NCBI RefSeq assembly: GCF_025457605.1
Contig: NZ_JAMZFY010000001.1
Coordinates: 1,922,001 to 1,986,000 of the forward strand
DNA from: Haloarcula laminariae
GTDB lineage: Archaea; Halobacteriota; Halobacteria; Halobacteriales; Haloarculaceae
Direction of reading: 5' to 3'
Length of the DNA stretch: 64,000 nt
Shown here: piece by piece, positions 1-10,794 of the stretch
Position numbering within the stretch: position 1 is the first letter of the stretch
Layout: every line of letters starts with the position of its first letter
The notes under the pieces: model-generated
The model's database searches: none
Seen by the model: the letters and a program-made list of their open reading frames with translations, nothing else
Told to the model about the DNA's origin: nothing
Made by a program: the position numbers and the translations under genes

Positions 1-303
1 GGCGGTCTGTGCGGCCTCCGGGAGATACTGGGGGCCCGTCGGGAGGTCGGCCGCCGCCGCGAGCCGGTGGAGTTCGTCGTGCGTGGCCGCGGAGTCGTCG
101 GCGATTCCCCACCAGGTCTCCCGGTCGAGTTCGCCGCCGTCGAGAAAGAGCATCGTGTCGAGGTCGGGACAGACGAGGTGGCCGCCGAGTTCGATATCGT
201 CGCCGGTGTTGGCGACGACCGCCGTCCGGTCGGGCGCGAACACGTCGCCGGCGCCGGCGAGCAGCTTCGGCGTCCCGGTCCCGCCGGCGAGGAACGTAAC
301 CAT
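1..303 (-). CDS. cofD: 2-phospho-L-lactate transferase CofD (5' part, runs off window)
   Basis: This is the amino-terminal part (about 100 codons) of CofD, which joins a phospholactate-type group to the deazaflavin Fo in coenzyme F420 biosynthesis, a cytoplasmic step. The start is ATG at 303; the protein opens with [17 protein letters not shown], the glycine-rich nucleotide-binding loop, then [19 protein letters not shown], the family signature for the Fo/phosphate site. A TATA-like box lies 28 bp before the ATG, so a leaderless transcript is likely. The stop codon lies outside the window, so the total length cannot be judged. The luciferase-like oxidoreductase at 55231 could be an F420 user, but that is inference. 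Identity is confident from the motifs. Confidence 0.93.
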   Translation of the reverse strand, partial: MVTFLAGGTGTPKLLAGAGDVFAPDRTAVVANTGDDIELGGHLVCPDLDTMLFLDGGELDRETWWGIADDSAATHDELHRLAAAADLPTGPQYLPEAAQTA

Positions 304-326
304 ACGCCGACGTAGGGGAGACGGGG

Positions 327-335
327 AGTATAAAC
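327..335 (-). promoter_or_regulatory. TATA-like box of cofD
   Basis: On the minus strand the sequence reads GTTTATACT, centred about 28 bp upstream of the cofD ATG. This is the spacing expected for a leaderless haloarchaeal promoter. Confidence 0.6.
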
Positions 336-446
336 ATGGCCCTGCGACCGGAGTCGTATCAGCCGTCTGAGAATCACTGCTGAGAACTGCGCGGGTAGAC
401 TCAAGACCGTCCACTCTGACCGTTGACCTGTTGGGGTCATTCCACT

Positions 447-977
447 GTGAACGCACACCGATTCGCGCCCGCGGCCCCCGACGAGACGTTCGTCTACGGG
501 GCCTGTACGCCGGGCTGGCATTCGGCCGCCGGCCGCGACGAGGCCATCGACGACTGGGTCGAGTTCATGCGAGCGGAGGGTATCGAGCGGGTCTGCTGTC
601 TCCTGACTGGCTGCCAACTGGACGACCGTGGGGCCGTCCTCGACCACTACGCGGCGACGTTCGGCGAGGCGAACGTCCTGCACGCGCCGGTTCGTGACCA
701 CCACCTGGTCCCCGAGTCCGTGCTGGTCGACGAGATACTCCCGTTCCTGGCCGACAGCCGGGCCGCCGAGGAGCCCGTGGTCGTCCACTGTCTGGCCGGT
801 ATCGGCCGGACCGGGCAGGCGCTCGCCGCGTGGCTCGTCTACAACCGGGATTACGGTCCGCGGCGGGCCATCGAGACGGTCCGGGAGCAGGGGCGCGAGC
901 CGGCCGACGCCGTCCAGGCGGGCAACGCCACCGAAGACGAACTGCTGTCGCTGTTGAGTACCGTCGCCCGCCTGTAG
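447..977 (+). CDS. Dual-specificity/tyrosine protein phosphatase family
   Basis: This 176-residue protein belongs to the cysteine-based protein phosphatase fold. The P-loop [11 protein letters not shown] carries the CX5R catalytic signature, with Cys115 as nucleophile and Arg121 as phosphate-binding residue, and an upstream acidic loop could supply the general acid. I start at GTG 447 (protein [15 protein letters not shown]); an in-frame TTG at 423 adds only eight atypical residues. It stands 48 bp before an HD-domain phosphohydrolase on the same strand, which suggests co-transcription of two phosphate-ester hydrolases. The substrate is unknown: protein phosphotyrosine, a phospholipid or a nucleotide are all possible in archaea. 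Confidence 0.85.
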   Translation: MNAHRFAPAAPDETFVYGACTPGWHSAAGRDEAIDDWVEFMRAEGIERVCCLLTGCQLDDRGAVLDHYAATFGEANVLHAPVRDHHLVPESVLVDEILPFLADSRAAEEPVVVHCLAGIGRTGQALAAWLVYNRDYGPRRAIETVREQGREPADAVQAGNATEDELLSLLSTVARL

Positions 978-1025
978 CCCCAGTCCGGGAGTACTGTTTT
1001 GCCCGCCGGCGGCCAACTGGGTCGT

Positions 1026-2249
1026 ATGACCACCATCAAGGACAGCGTCCACGACCACATCGCGGTCGAGGGCGTCGCCGCCGACCTGCTGGAGACCCCG
1101 CCCGTCCAGCGGCTCCGCCGGGTCAAACAGCTGGGGACGGTGACGATGGTCTACCCTTCGGCCAACCACACCCGCTTCGAACACTCCCTTGGGGTCTATC
1201 ACCTGGCCGACCGCGCGCTCTCCCACCTCGGCATCGAAGGCCGACAGGCCGAACGGGTGCGGGCGGCCGCCCTGCTGCACGACGTGGGGCACTCGCCGTA
1301 CAGCCACAACATCGAGGAGATAGTCCACCGCAAGACAGGGAAGTACCACGACGACGTCGAGGAGTTGCTCGACAGCGGCGAGGTTGCGCGCGTACTCGCG
1401 GACCACGACCTCTCGCCGTCGAAGGTCGCGGGGCTGGTCGGGGGCGACGGCGAGCTCGGGCAGCTCGTCTCGGGCGAACTCGACGTCGACCGGATGGACT
1501 ACCTGGTCCGGGACGCCCACCACACCGGCGTCCCCTACGGCACCATCGACCACGAGCGGCTGGTCCGGGAGCTTCGCTTCGTCGATGGGAGCCTGGTGCT
1601 CGACGAGGGGAACGTCCAGACGGCCGAGTCGCTGCTGCTCGCGCGGGCGCTGATGAACCCCACCGTCTACGCCCACCACGTCGCCCGCATCGCGAAGTCG
1701 ATGCTGCGCCGCGGGACCGATCGGCTGCTGGCCGAGACCGACGTAACCGCCCGGGAACTGCGGCGGTGGGACGACTGCGACCTGCTGGTGGGGCTGCGGA
1801 ACAGCGACGCCACCAGCGCGTACGCCCGGCGACTGAGCGAGCGGGACCTGTTCAAGCGGGCGGTGTGGGCCGAACGCCAGGCCGTCCCGGACGAGCTACT
1901 GGCGGCCGACCACGAGGCGGTCCGGGAGCTCGAGCGGGAGATAGCCGACGCCGCAAACGTCGCGCCGCCGGCCGTCGTCCTCGATATCCCCGACGCGCCC
2001 TCGATGACGGAGTCGTCCAGTCGCGTCCTCGTCAACGGGGAGATACGCCGGCTGAGCGAGCAGTCGACGCTGGTCAACGCGATTCGGGCCGCACAGACCG
2101 ACCAGTGGCGCCTCGGCGTGTACGCGCCGCCGGCCGACAGCGAGCGCGTCGGCGAGGCGGCCGTCCGCGAGCTCGGGCTGGCCCTCGACGGGACCCGCAT
2201 CCGCGACGTGCGGCGGGGAATCCACGCGACCCTCGATGAGTTTAACTGA
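1026..2249 (+). CDS. HD-domain phosphohydrolase (YdhJ/SAMHD1-like)
   Basis: This 407-residue protein is an HD-superfamily metal-dependent phosphohydrolase. His53 (in RFEHSLGV), the His85-Asp86 pair in LLHDVGHSPYSH and a downstream acidic residue in VDRMDYLVRDAHHTG (about 155-158) make the H...HD...D metal site. The sequence pattern is that of dNTPase/SAMHD1-like proteins, so a nucleotide substrate is plausible but not shown. The ATG at 1026 was chosen because the extra residues from 999 are not conserved-looking. The C-terminal 150 residues are an unassigned helical region. It follows the phosphatase at 447 by 48 bp and precedes an amidohydrolase by 21 bp, so 447-3290 may be one operon. Confidence 0.88.
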   Translation: MTTIKDSVHDHIAVEGVAADLLETPPVQRLRRVKQLGTVTMVYPSANHTRFEHSLGVYHLADRALSHLGIEGRQAERVRAAALLHDVGHSPYSHNIEEIVHRKTGKYHDDVEELLDSGEVARVLADHDLSPSKVAGLVGGDGELGQLVSGELDVDRMDYLVRDAHHTGVPYGTIDHERLVRELRFVDGSLVLDEGNVQTAESLLLARALMNPTVYAHHVARIAKSMLRRGTDRLLAETDVTARELRRWDDCDLLVGLRNSDATSAYARRLSERDLFKRAVWAERQAVPDELLAADHEAVRELEREIADAANVAPPAVVLDIPDAPSMTESSSRVLVNGEIRRLSEQSTLVNAIRAAQTDQWRLGVYAPPADSERVGEAAVRELGLALDGTRIRDVRRGIHATLDEFN

Positions 2250-2270
2250 GCCACGCGGGGACGTACGGGT

Positions 2271-3290
2271 ATGATTATCGAGGGAACCGTTCTCCGTGGT
2301 CGCGAGTTCGAGCCGGTCGAGGGTCGCATCGTCGTCGAGGACGGCGAGATAACGGCCGTCGAGGAAGCCAGCGTCGACGGCGACGCCATCGTCTGTCCGG
2401 CCTTCGTCAACGCCCACACCCACATCGGCGACTCCATCGCCAAGGAGGCCGGCGAGGGGCTCACCCTGGAGGAGCTAGTCGCCCCGCCGGACGGGCTGAA
2501 ACACCGCCTCCTCAGGCAGGCCGACCGCGAGGAGCTGGTCTCCGCGATGGCCCGGTCGCTGTCGTACATGGCGAACTCGGGTACCGGCGCCTTCCTGGAG
2601 TTCCGGGAGGGCGGCGTCGACGGCGTGGAGGCCATCAGGGCGGCGCTGGAGGGGTCTGACCTGGAGAGCGTCGTCCTCGGCCGCGAGACGACCGAGGCGA
2701 TGGAGGCGGCCGACGGCTTCGGCGCCAGCGGGGCCAACGACGCGGACTTCGCCGCGGAGCGGCGGGCGACCCGCGAGGCCGGGAAGCTCTTTGGCATCCA
2801 CGCGGGCGAGGTCGACAGCGCCGACATCAACCCCGCGCTGGACCTCGACCCGGACTTCCTGGTCCACATGGTCCACGCCGAGGCGCTCCACATGGAACGA
2901 GTCGCCGACAGCGAGATACCCGTCGTCGTCTGCCCGCGGTCGAACTGCACCACCGGCGTCGGCCAGCCGCCGGTCGAGGCGCTGGCCGAGCGAACGACCG
3001 TCGCGCTGGGCACGGACAACGTCTTTCTCAACAGCCCCTCGATGTTCCGCGAGATGGCCCTGACCTCGCAGCTGTACGACCTCCCCGCCCGCGAAATCCT
3101 GCGCATGGCGACGGTCAACGGCGCCGAAATCGCCGGGTTGGACGGCGGGCTCATCGAGCCGGGCCGGCCGGCGCGCCTCTGCGTGCTGGACGGGGACTCC
3201 GACAACCTGGCCGGCGTCCGCGACCCGGTCCGAGCGGTGGTACGGCGGGCCGAGACGGCGGACGTCGAGCGGGTCGTCCTGGCGAAGTAG
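2271..3290 (+). CDS. Amidohydrolase family metal-dependent hydrolase
   Basis: This 339-residue protein is a TIM-barrel amidohydrolase of the cytosine-deaminase/chlorohydrolase type. Visible metal-site elements are NAHTHIGD (His49 and His51), a histidine in FGIHAGEVD near residue 177, VHMVHAEALH near 197, and an aspartate in ALGTDN near 245. An N-terminal beta-sandwich strand (IIEGTVLRG...GRIVVEDGEI) and its C-terminal counterpart (PARLCVLDGDSDN) frame the barrel, as usual. It is somewhat shorter than bacterial deaminases (400-plus residues). The substrate is not evident; a nucleobase-like or cyclic amidine compound is possible. The ATG at 2271 lies 21 bp after the HD gene. Confidence 0.85.
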   Translation: MIIEGTVLRGREFEPVEGRIVVEDGEITAVEEASVDGDAIVCPAFVNAHTHIGDSIAKEAGEGLTLEELVAPPDGLKHRLLRQADREELVSAMARSLSYMANSGTGAFLEFREGGVDGVEAIRAALEGSDLESVVLGRETTEAMEAADGFGASGANDADFAAERRATREAGKLFGIHAGEVDSADINPALDLDPDFLVHMVHAEALHMERVADSEIPVVVCPRSNCTTGVGQPPVEALAERTTVALGTDNVFLNSPSMFREMALTSQLYDLPAREILRMATVNGAEIAGLDGGLIEPGRPARLCVLDGDSDNLAGVRDPVRAVVRRAETADVERVVLAK

Positions 3291-3318
3291 AAACCAATGG
3301 CATGAGAAACCATACCAA

Positions 3319-3328
3319 ATACTATACT
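3319..3328 (+). promoter_or_regulatory. TATA-like box of universal stress protein gene
   Basis: The sequence ATACTATACT is centred 27 bp before the ATG at 3351, so this gene probably has its own promoter despite following the amidohydrolase on the same strand. Confidence 0.5.
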
Positions 3329-3350
3329 GTCGGCCGTCCAACAATCAACC

Positions 3351-3803
3351 ATGTACGACCGGATACTGGTACCGACGGACGGGTCACCCAGCATAGCGAC
3401 AGTCGCCGACCACGCGCGGGAACTCTCCGACGTTCACGGGGCGGAGCTGCACGCCCTCTACGTCGTCGATACCGGCAGCTTCGCGACGCTTCCGGTCGAG
3501 ACGACCTGGGAGGGCGTGTCGGGACTGATGCGGGAAGAGGGGGAGCAGGCGGTCGACGAGTTCACCGAGATGGTCAGTGACGCGCCCGTCGAAACCGCCA
3601 TCAGGGAGGGAAACCCCAGCCGCGAAATCGTCGACTACGCCGACGAGCACGACTGTGACGCCATCGCGATGGGCACCCACGGCCGGGGCGGCATCGACCG
3701 GCTGCTGCTTGGCAGCGTCGCCGAGCGCGTCATTCGGACCGCGCCGATGCCGGTCGTGACGGTGCCGGTCAGCGAGCCCGAGGGCGAGCGGGCGGAGTCA
3801 TAG
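3351..3803 (+). CDS. Universal stress protein (UspA family)
   Basis: This 150-residue single-domain Usp protein opens MYDRILVPTDGSPSI and ends its domain with GTHGRGGIDRLLLGS, an exact G-2X-G-9X-G(S/T) ATP-binding motif, so it should belong to the nucleotide-binding subclass. Such cytoplasmic dimers are linked to stress responses, but individual roles are usually unknown. A TATA-like box 27 bp upstream argues for separate transcription. The gene ends convergently with birA, with a six-base overlap of the two 3' ends. Confidence 0.95.
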   Translation: MYDRILVPTDGSPSIATVADHARELSDVHGAELHALYVVDTGSFATLPVETTWEGVSGLMREEGEQAVDEFTEMVSDAPVETAIREGNPSREIVDYADEHDCDAIAMGTHGRGGIDRLLLGSVAERVIRTAPMPVVTVPVSEPEGERAES

Positions 3804-4739
3804 CGGCCGGAGGTGGTCGCAGTCGCCGGCGGCGACGGTGACCCGCTCCTCGCCCGTATCGACGACCAGCGACCCCGGATACGCGATGTCGACGGCCTCG
3901 CCGACGACCTCCCCGTCGGGGGTGTCGATTCGGACTGTCCGCCCCAGCGTCGAGGCGTACTCGCGCCACGCGTCGAGGATGGCGTCCCTGTCCGTCCCGA
4001 GCGTGTCGAACGCCTCCAGCACCCGCTGGGTGAACCGCCGCCGGTCGACCGGCTCGCCCCGGACCGCCGAGAGGCTCGTCGCGGCGGCCCCGCTCGGGAG
4101 CGCGCCGGGGTCGACGTTCGCGTTGATGCCGATGCCGACGATGACCCACGAGACGCGGTCGGCCTCGCCCTCCATCTCGGTGAGGATGCCGACGAGTTTG
4201 CGCTCCTCCCCGCCGACCTCGACGAGCACGTCGTTGGGCCACTTGATGACCGCCTCGACGCCGGCCTCGCGGGCCGCGCGGGTGACCGCGACGGCCGCCG
4301 CGAGGGTAAAGACCGGCGCGCCCGCCATCGGGACGTCGGGCCGAAAGAGGACCGAGAGCCAGATGCCGCCGCTGGGGGAGTGCCACTCCCGGTCGAGCCG
4401 GCCGCGCCCGCCGGTCTGTTCGTCCGCCAGCACGACCACGTCGCTCGCGCCCTGGTCGGCGAGCTCCCGGGCGCGGGCGTTCGTACTCGGGATGGACTCG
4501 TGGTACTCTATCTCGTACGGCGCGTCGAGTTCGTGGGCCACGGCCGGCCCGCCGAAGTCGGGGACCCCGGTGAGCGCGTAGCCGTCGTCCTCGCTCGTGA
4601 TAGCGAAGCCCGCCTCGCGGAGCGCCTCGACGTGTTTCCAGACGGCCGCCCGGGAGACGTCGAGCCGGGCGGCGATGTCCGGCCCGGAGACCGGCCCGTC
4701 GGCGACGGCGGCGAGAACCCGCTCGCGTGTCTCTTGCAT
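3798..4739 (-). CDS. birA: Biotin--[acetyl-CoA-carboxylase] ligase BirA with HTH domain
   Basis: This 313-residue protein is a two-domain biotin protein ligase. Residues 1-60 form a winged helix (DVSRAAVWKHVEALREAGF is the recognition region), so it may also act as the biotin-operon repressor. The catalytic domain shows GGRGRLDREWHSPSGG, the biotinyl-AMP loop, and KWPNDV. The C-terminal small beta domain ends in VTVAAGDCDHL. I start at ATG 4739 because a poly-T TATA-like box lies 27 bp upstream; the longer reading adds 26 basic, non-archaeal-looking residues. Its obvious client is the biotin carrier domain of the carboxylase gene at 5591-7444. The lipoprotein gene at 4857 lies between them. 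Confidence 0.94.
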   Translation of the reverse strand: MQETRERVLAAVADGPVSGPDIAARLDVSRAAVWKHVEALREAGFAITSEDDGYALTGVPDFGGPAVAHELDAPYEIEYHESIPSTNARARELADQGASDVVVLADEQTGGRGRLDREWHSPSGGIWLSVLFRPDVPMAGAPVFTLAAAVAVTRAAREAGVEAVIKWPNDVLVEVGGEERKLVGILTEMEGEADRVSWVIVGIGINANVDPGALPSGAAATSLSAVRGEPVDRRRFTQRVLEAFDTLGTDRDAILDAWREYASTLGRTVRIDTPDGEVVGEAVDIAYPGSLVVDTGEERVTVAAGDCDHLRPL

Positions 4740-4760
4740 GGGCCCCGGTAGACCCGGTGG

Positions 4761-4770
4761 CCTAAAAAAG
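4761..4770 (-). promoter_or_regulatory. TATA-like box of birA
   Basis: Minus strand CTTTTTTAGG, centred 27 bp before the birA ATG, in an otherwise GC-rich gap. A GACGAC-AGTA-GTCGTC inverted repeat follows upstream at 4793-4808, but it is not followed by a T-run, so it is not an obvious terminator. Confidence 0.5.
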
Positions 4771-4856
4771 CGCGCGCCATCGCGGGCACCCCGACGACAG
4801 TAGTCGTCGAACTGCACACCCGACTACGCGACAGCGGTCCAGTCGGTGTGTACGTT

Positions 4857-5507
4857 TCAACTGGTACTATCGTGTTCGAGCTCGCGGACGAGGGTCTCGG
4901 TGTCACCGCTTGTCGCAGACAGGTCGGCGCCGTTCAGCCCCCGGATGCCGACCACGACGACGTAATCCCCCTCGTGCTTGACTTTCGCGACGCTGACGAC
5001 TACGTCGTGGGTCTCGCCGTCGTCGCCGTCCATGGTCGCGTTGAACACCCGCATGTCGGCCTCCGTCCCCAGCATCGTGACCTGTCGCGTCTCCCGCTCC
5101 TCGACGTCAGTCAGGTTCCCGTACTGGTTGAACTGCCCGGAGAACTCCGTCAGGAGGTCCCGCTGTGACCAGCCGGCGACCGGATTCATCTCCTGACCGG
5201 CCAGCCGAATCTGGGGCGAGCTAACGATGGCGAACGCCGCCCCGGGCGAGCCGTCCGCGTTCCGGGCGACGAACAGCTCCCCGCGGTTCGACACCGTCAC
5301 TTCCCGCTCCTGCCCGGCGGCTTCGACGGAGCGGGTGACGTTTTGCCACTCAGTCGTGTTGTGGGTGTAGGCCAGTTCGTCCGCCCCGGTCACGTTCGCT
5401 TCGCCCGCGACGAAAGCGCTCTCCTCCTCCAGAGCCAATCCAGTACACCCGGCAACTGACAGGAACAGGCAGACCGCGAGGACCGCTCCAGTCCGTCTGA
5501 GTCTCAT
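4857..5507 (-). CDS. Secreted lipoprotein, DUF6517-like
   Basis: This 216-residue protein has a Sec-type signal (MRLRRTGAVLAVCLFLSVAGC) with a lipobox ending at Cys21, so the mature protein is probably lipid-anchored to the outer face of the membrane. The rest is a soluble mixed alpha/beta domain with several N-x-S/T sequons (NVTGA, NTTEW, NVTRS, NLTDV, NATMD) open to glycosylation. It resembles the haloarchaeal DUF6517 family, whose function is unknown. A CCTATAAC box lies about 28 bp upstream. There is no sign of co-transcription with birA, which has its own promoter. Confidence 0.8.
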   Translation of the reverse strand: MRLRRTGAVLAVCLFLSVAGCTGLALEEESAFVAGEANVTGADELAYTHNTTEWQNVTRSVEAAGQEREVTVSNRGELFVARNADGSPGAAFAIVSSPQIRLAGQEMNPVAGWSQRDLLTEFSGQFNQYGNLTDVEERETRQVTMLGTEADMRVFNATMDGDDGETHDVVVSVAKVKHEGDYVVVVGIRGLNGADLSATSGDTETLVRELEHDSTS

Positions 5508-5531
5508 CCCGAGGAACTCTCCCGGTGACTG

Positions 5532-5540
5532 TTATAGGGT
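5532..5540 (-). promoter_or_regulatory. TATA-like box of the 4857-5507 lipoprotein gene
   Basis: Minus strand ACCCTATAAC, about 28 bp before the ATG at 5507, within the 83-bp gap that separates it from the carboxylase gene. Confidence 0.5.
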
Positions 5541-5590
5541 TTTTGAGATACACCTGAAACCGCAGGACGTGACAACGATAGAGAGTTTAC

Positions 5591-7444
<1,854 letters not shown>

Positions 7445-7467
7445 ACTCGCTCATACTGAGACTCGCC

Positions 7468-7477
7468 CCATAAAACT
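7468..7477 (-). promoter_or_regulatory. TATA-like box of pccA
   Basis: Minus strand CTAGTTTTATGG, centred 28 bp before the pccA ATG at 7444. It suggests that pccA can be transcribed separately from pccB. Confidence 0.55.
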
Positions 7478-7537
7478 AGGCGGATTCACACCCGACGGTG
7501 ACCCACGACGGAATCGCCCGGCGCTCGCCGGCCGTCG

Positions 7538-9088
7538 CTACAGCGGGATGTTGCCGTGTTTGCGGTCGGGCTGGTCCTTGCGCTTGTTCCGCAACAGCTC
7601 CAGGTCCGAGATGAGCCGCGGCCGTGTCTCGGCGGGCTCCAGCACGTCGTCGACGAAGCCCCGCTCGGCGGCGGTGTAGGGGTTCGCGAAGGCGTCGCGG
7701 TACTCGTCGATGAGTTGTTGGCGGCGGGCCTCGACGTCGTCGGCGTCCTCCAGTTCGTCGCTGTAGAGGACGTTGACGGCGCCCTGGGGCCCCATCACCG
7801 CGATTTCGGCCATCGGCCAGGCGTAGTTGACGTCGGCGCCGATGTGCTTCGAGGCCATCACGTCGTAGGCACCGCCGTAGGCCTTGCGGGTGATGACCGT
7901 CAGCAGCGGCACCGTCGCCTCGCTGTAGGCGTACAGCAGCTTCGCGCCGTGGGTGATGATACCGTTTTTCTCCTGGTCCTTCCCCGGCATGAAGCCGGGC
8001 ACGTCGACGAAGGTGATGATGGGGATGTTGAACGCGTCACAGAAGCGGACGAACCGGGCGGCCTTCCGCGACGCTTCGATGTCCAGCGTCCCCGCGTTGA
8101 ACCGCGGTTGGTTGCCGACGACGCCGACGCTATGCCCGTCCAGTCGGGCGAAGCCGGTGATGATGTTGCGGGCGAACCCCTCGGCGACCTCGAAAAAGGA
8201 GTCCTCGTCGAGGACGCTCCCGATGACCTCGGTCATGTCGTAGGGTTTCTGCGGGGCGTCCGGCACCGTATCGACCAGGCTCTCGTCGCGGCGCTCGGGG
8301 TCGTCCCAGGGCTCGACGCGGGGTGGGTCGGCGACGTTGTTCGGCGGGAGATAGGAGAGCAGATAGCGGATGTCGTCCAGCGCGTCCTTCTCGTCGGCGG
8401 CCGTGAAGTGTGCGACCCCCGACTCCGTGGCGTGGGTGTTCGCGCCGCCGAGCTCGTCGAACCCCACCTCCTCGCCGGTGACCGTCTCGATGACGTCCGG
8501 CCCGGTGATGAACATGTGGCTGGTCTCCTCGACCATGTAGACGAAGTCGGTGATGGCGGGGGAGTACACCGCGCCGCCGGCACACGGGCCCATGATGGCC
8601 GATATCTGCGGGACTACGCCGCTCGCTTTCTGGTTCCGGTGGAAGATGTCGGCATAGCCCGCGAGCGAGTCGATGCCCTCCTGGATGCGGGCGCCGGCCG
8701 AATCGTTCAGCCCGATGATGGGGGCGCCGTTCTCGATGGCCTTGTCCATCACCTTACAGACCTTCTGGGCGAAGGCCTCCCCCAGCGACCCGCCGAAGAC
8801 GGTGAAGTCGTGGGCGAAGACGTAGACGCGCTCGCCGTTTACCTTCCCGTAGCCGACGACGACGCCGTCGCCGGGGACGTGCTTTTCGTCCATGTCAAAG
8901 TTCGTCGAGCGGTGTTCGCGCAGGGCGTCTATCTCGACGAACGTGTCGTCGTCGAGGAAGTAGTCGATGCGCTCGCGGGCGGTGAGTTTCCCCTTCTCGT
9001 GTTGGGCCTCGATACGCTCCTCGCCGCCGCCCCGCTCCGCGGCCGCCTTGCGCTCGCGTAGCTCTTCGATGCGGTCGTCGTGGCTCAT
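7538..9088 (-). CDS. pccB: Acyl-CoA (propionyl/acetyl-CoA) carboxylase, carboxyltransferase subunit
   Basis: This 516-residue protein is the full-length carboxyltransferase partner of pccA. Both crotonase-like halves are present. The N-half has [22 protein letters not shown] and [16 protein letters not shown], which includes the oxyanion-hole glycines. The C-half has [17 protein letters not shown] and [13 protein letters not shown]. It ends in [14 protein letters not shown], typical of PccB. It moves CO2 from carboxybiotin to propionyl-CoA or acetyl-CoA in the cytoplasm. Gene order pccB-pccA with a 93-bp gap matches other haloarchaea. I saw no small PccX-type third subunit between them. Confidence 0.96.
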   Translation of the reverse strand: MSHDDRIEELRERKAAAERGGGEERIEAQHEKGKLTARERIDYFLDDDTFVEIDALREHRSTNFDMDEKHVPGDGVVVGYGKVNGERVYVFAHDFTVFGGSLGEAFAQKVCKVMDKAIENGAPIIGLNDSAGARIQEGIDSLAGYADIFHRNQKASGVVPQISAIMGPCAGGAVYSPAITDFVYMVEETSHMFITGPDVIETVTGEEVGFDELGGANTHATESGVAHFTAADEKDALDDIRYLLSYLPPNNVADPPRVEPWDDPERRDESLVDTVPDAPQKPYDMTEVIGSVLDEDSFFEVAEGFARNIITGFARLDGHSVGVVGNQPRFNAGTLDIEASRKAARFVRFCDAFNIPIITFVDVPGFMPGKDQEKNGIITHGAKLLYAYSEATVPLLTVITRKAYGGAYDVMASKHIGADVNYAWPMAEIAVMGPQGAVNVLYSDELEDADDVEARRQQLIDEYRDAFANPYTAAERGFVDDVLEPAETRPRLISDLELLRNKRKDQPDRKHGNIPL

Positions 9089-9322
9089 CTGCGGTCACCG
9101 GTCCGGGACCCGAACATACCGGTGCGTCGGGGCCGGATGAGAAAAGCGTTGCCCGGCGCGGGGCGCCGGAGTCGGGTTGATTTGCCCGGGAACGGCACTT
9201 CGGAACGTCGCAGGGCTCGGTCGGGCAGTCAGCGCCGACCCCGACAGAGTGGGGCGGTACGTTCCGTGGCGGCCGTTGCACAAACCGTCGAAGTTTTGAC
9301 CGCCCTGCTCCTCACACCGCTC

Positions 9323-9946
9323 GTGAAGAACGTCACGGCAACGCTGCACAACCCCTTCGGCTTCGAGGCGCCGTGTGAGCCGTTCGTCCCAGGATACGGC
9401 GATGCGAACGCCGACTTCCACGTCATCGGTGACAACCCCCGCGTCCACGGCGGGGGCGAGTCGGGGATTCCCTTTACCGGAACCGCCGCCGCCGAGCGTC
9501 TCCAGCGGGCGCTCGTCGCCGGCGGCCTGCTCGCCGAGGCCGGCACGCCGCCGACCGTCGAGAAGACGTACCTCTCCTATCTGTACATGTGTGGCGACCG
9601 CGAGCCGACCGACGACGACTACGCGGACCACGAACCGCTGTTCGACACCGAGGTCCGGGCCATCACCTCCCACGTCCTGTTCCCGGTCGGCGAACGGGCG
9701 ACGAGACACGTCTTCGAGAACATGACCGCCGAGCGGGCCGAGGACGTGGTGATGGACGAGCTCCACGCCACGGAGGTCCGGGGGAGCGGGTGGCTGGTCT
9801 ACCCGATAAAGGAGCCCGCCGACTGGACCGACGCCGACGAGGACGCGCTGGTGGCGGCCCTGACTGCGCTGCTGGCGACTGACTACCGCCAGGAAGCCGA
9901 ACTCGGCCGGTTCCTCCCCGGCGACGACGTCTGGCGGGTCCGGTAA
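9323..9946 (+). CDS. Uracil-DNA glycosylase superfamily protein (divergent)
   Basis: This 207-residue protein starts at GTG 9323 (MKNVTATLHNPFGFEAPCEP), with a TTTT-type TATA box about 28 bp upstream (9291-9298). The region FVPGYGDANADFHVIGDNP...GGGESGIPFTGTAAAERLQ fits the UDG fold: a first strand, a GDNP loop where family 4/5 enzymes have a GE/GxP water-activating motif, and a PFTG loop. The C-terminal half has YPIKEPADWT, but no clear HPSP/HPSA motif, so its catalytic ability is doubtful. It ends exactly next to the convergent regulator with no gap. The role is probably base-excision repair or DNA binding, by family only. Confidence 0.72.
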   Translation: MKNVTATLHNPFGFEAPCEPFVPGYGDANADFHVIGDNPRVHGGGESGIPFTGTAAAERLQRALVAGGLLAEAGTPPTVEKTYLSYLYMCGDREPTDDDYADHEPLFDTEVRAITSHVLFPVGERATRHVFENMTAERAEDVVMDELHATEVRGSGWLVYPIKEPADWTDADEDALVAALTALLATDYRQEAELGRFLPGDDVWRVR

Positions 9947-10735
9947 TCAGCCGTCTAAGTCCTCGGCCGTCAGCGGCTCGGAGTTCACGCGGTAGTGTTC
10001 GTAGCGGCGCTGAGCCCACTCCCTGACGGCGGGGTCGGTCGTATCGACCGACGCCTGGACCACTCCGCGGTCGTCACGGACCAGGAAATTGACCACGTCG
10101 TCGGCGACGGTGACGGCCACCGGAATGTCGCCGTCCGCCACCCGGACGCCGGCCGACGGGGCCGAGACCACGCGCCGGAGTCGTGCCCGGAGCGTCTCGT
10201 CGGCCGTCAGCGAGTCGACGGCGCCGCGGGTGAGCACCGCCTCGAACTCCTGTGCCCCGAGGCGGTCGGCCACGACCGAGAGGCTCTGGTCGTTGAGCGC
10301 GTGCGAGAACGCCGTCACCGACTCGGCGTCCCGCATGAGCGCCAGCAACCGCTGGAGCGGGGCGTTCGGCCGTGTCTGGGTCGGCGTGACGATAGTCGCG
10401 TCGGCCAGGTGCCGCAGGTCGAACTCCATGGCCTCGGTCGGGAGGTAGGCGACCACGTCGCGTAGCTCCCGCTCGACCGCCATCACGTCCAGGAGGTCGC
10501 GAAACCCCTCGGCGACGAGCCGCCCGGTCGCCGTCGCCGCGTAGCCGCCGTCTATTCGCGTCGCCCAGTCGCGGTCCTCGAAGTCCCCGAGGATACGGCC
10601 CAGCGTGGCCTGGGAGGCCCCGGTCGCCTCGGCCAGCTCCGAGCGGGTCCGCCGTCCCTCGGCGAGCGATTCGAGGACCGTGACCCGATTGGGAGAGAGC
10701 GCGAGGAACTCTATCTCCGCCAGCGTCTCCTCCAT
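9947..10735 (-). CDS. HTH transcriptional regulator with FilR1-like sensor domain
   Basis: This 262-residue protein has a winged helix at residues 5-70 (TRSELAEATGASQATLGRILGDFEDRDWATRI) and a C-terminal ligand-sensing domain of about 160 residues like that in the methanogen regulator FilR1 (pattern TPTQTRPNAPLQRLLALMRDA and ADDVVNFLVRDDRG). ATG 10735 is chosen over 10759 because the first eight residues of the longer form are GC-rich filler. A dyad at 10774-10794 lies 39-59 bp upstream of its start, suiting autoregulation. It is divergent from the EamA transporter at 10956 across 220 bp, so that transporter is the most likely other target. Confidence 0.82.
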   Translation of the reverse strand: MEETLAEIEFLALSPNRVTVLESLAEGRRTRSELAEATGASQATLGRILGDFEDRDWATRIDGGYAATATGRLVAEGFRDLLDVMAVERELRDVVAYLPTEAMEFDLRHLADATIVTPTQTRPNAPLQRLLALMRDAESVTAFSHALNDQSLSVVADRLGAQEFEAVLTRGAVDSLTADETLRARLRRVVSAPSAGVRVADGDIPVAVTVADDVVNFLVRDDRGVVQASVDTTDPAVREWAQRRYEHYRVNSEPLTAEDLDG

Positions 10736-10773
10736 ACCGGCCGGTCGCCCGCCGGACACAAAACGGTTTTCGT

Positions 10774-10794
10774 GTCGTGAAATACTTTCACGAC
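10774..10794. promoter_or_regulatory. Inverted repeat, candidate operator of the 9947 regulator
   Basis: GTCGTGAAA-TAC-TTTCACGAC is a perfect 9-bp-arm inverted repeat, and a third half site (ACGTGAAA, 10793-10800) abuts it. It lies in the divergent gap between the FilR1-like regulator (39 bp from its ATG) and the EamA transporter. The size and symmetry suit a dimeric winged-helix protein. Confidence 0.6.

Noticed and set aside
4793-4808. GACGAC-AGTA-GTCGTC as a terminator
   Set aside because: No T-run follows on either strand; left as a note only.
7445-7537. Small third subunit (PccX-type) between pccB and pccA
   Set aside because: The 93-bp gap has no open frame of suitable length; contains the pccA promoter.
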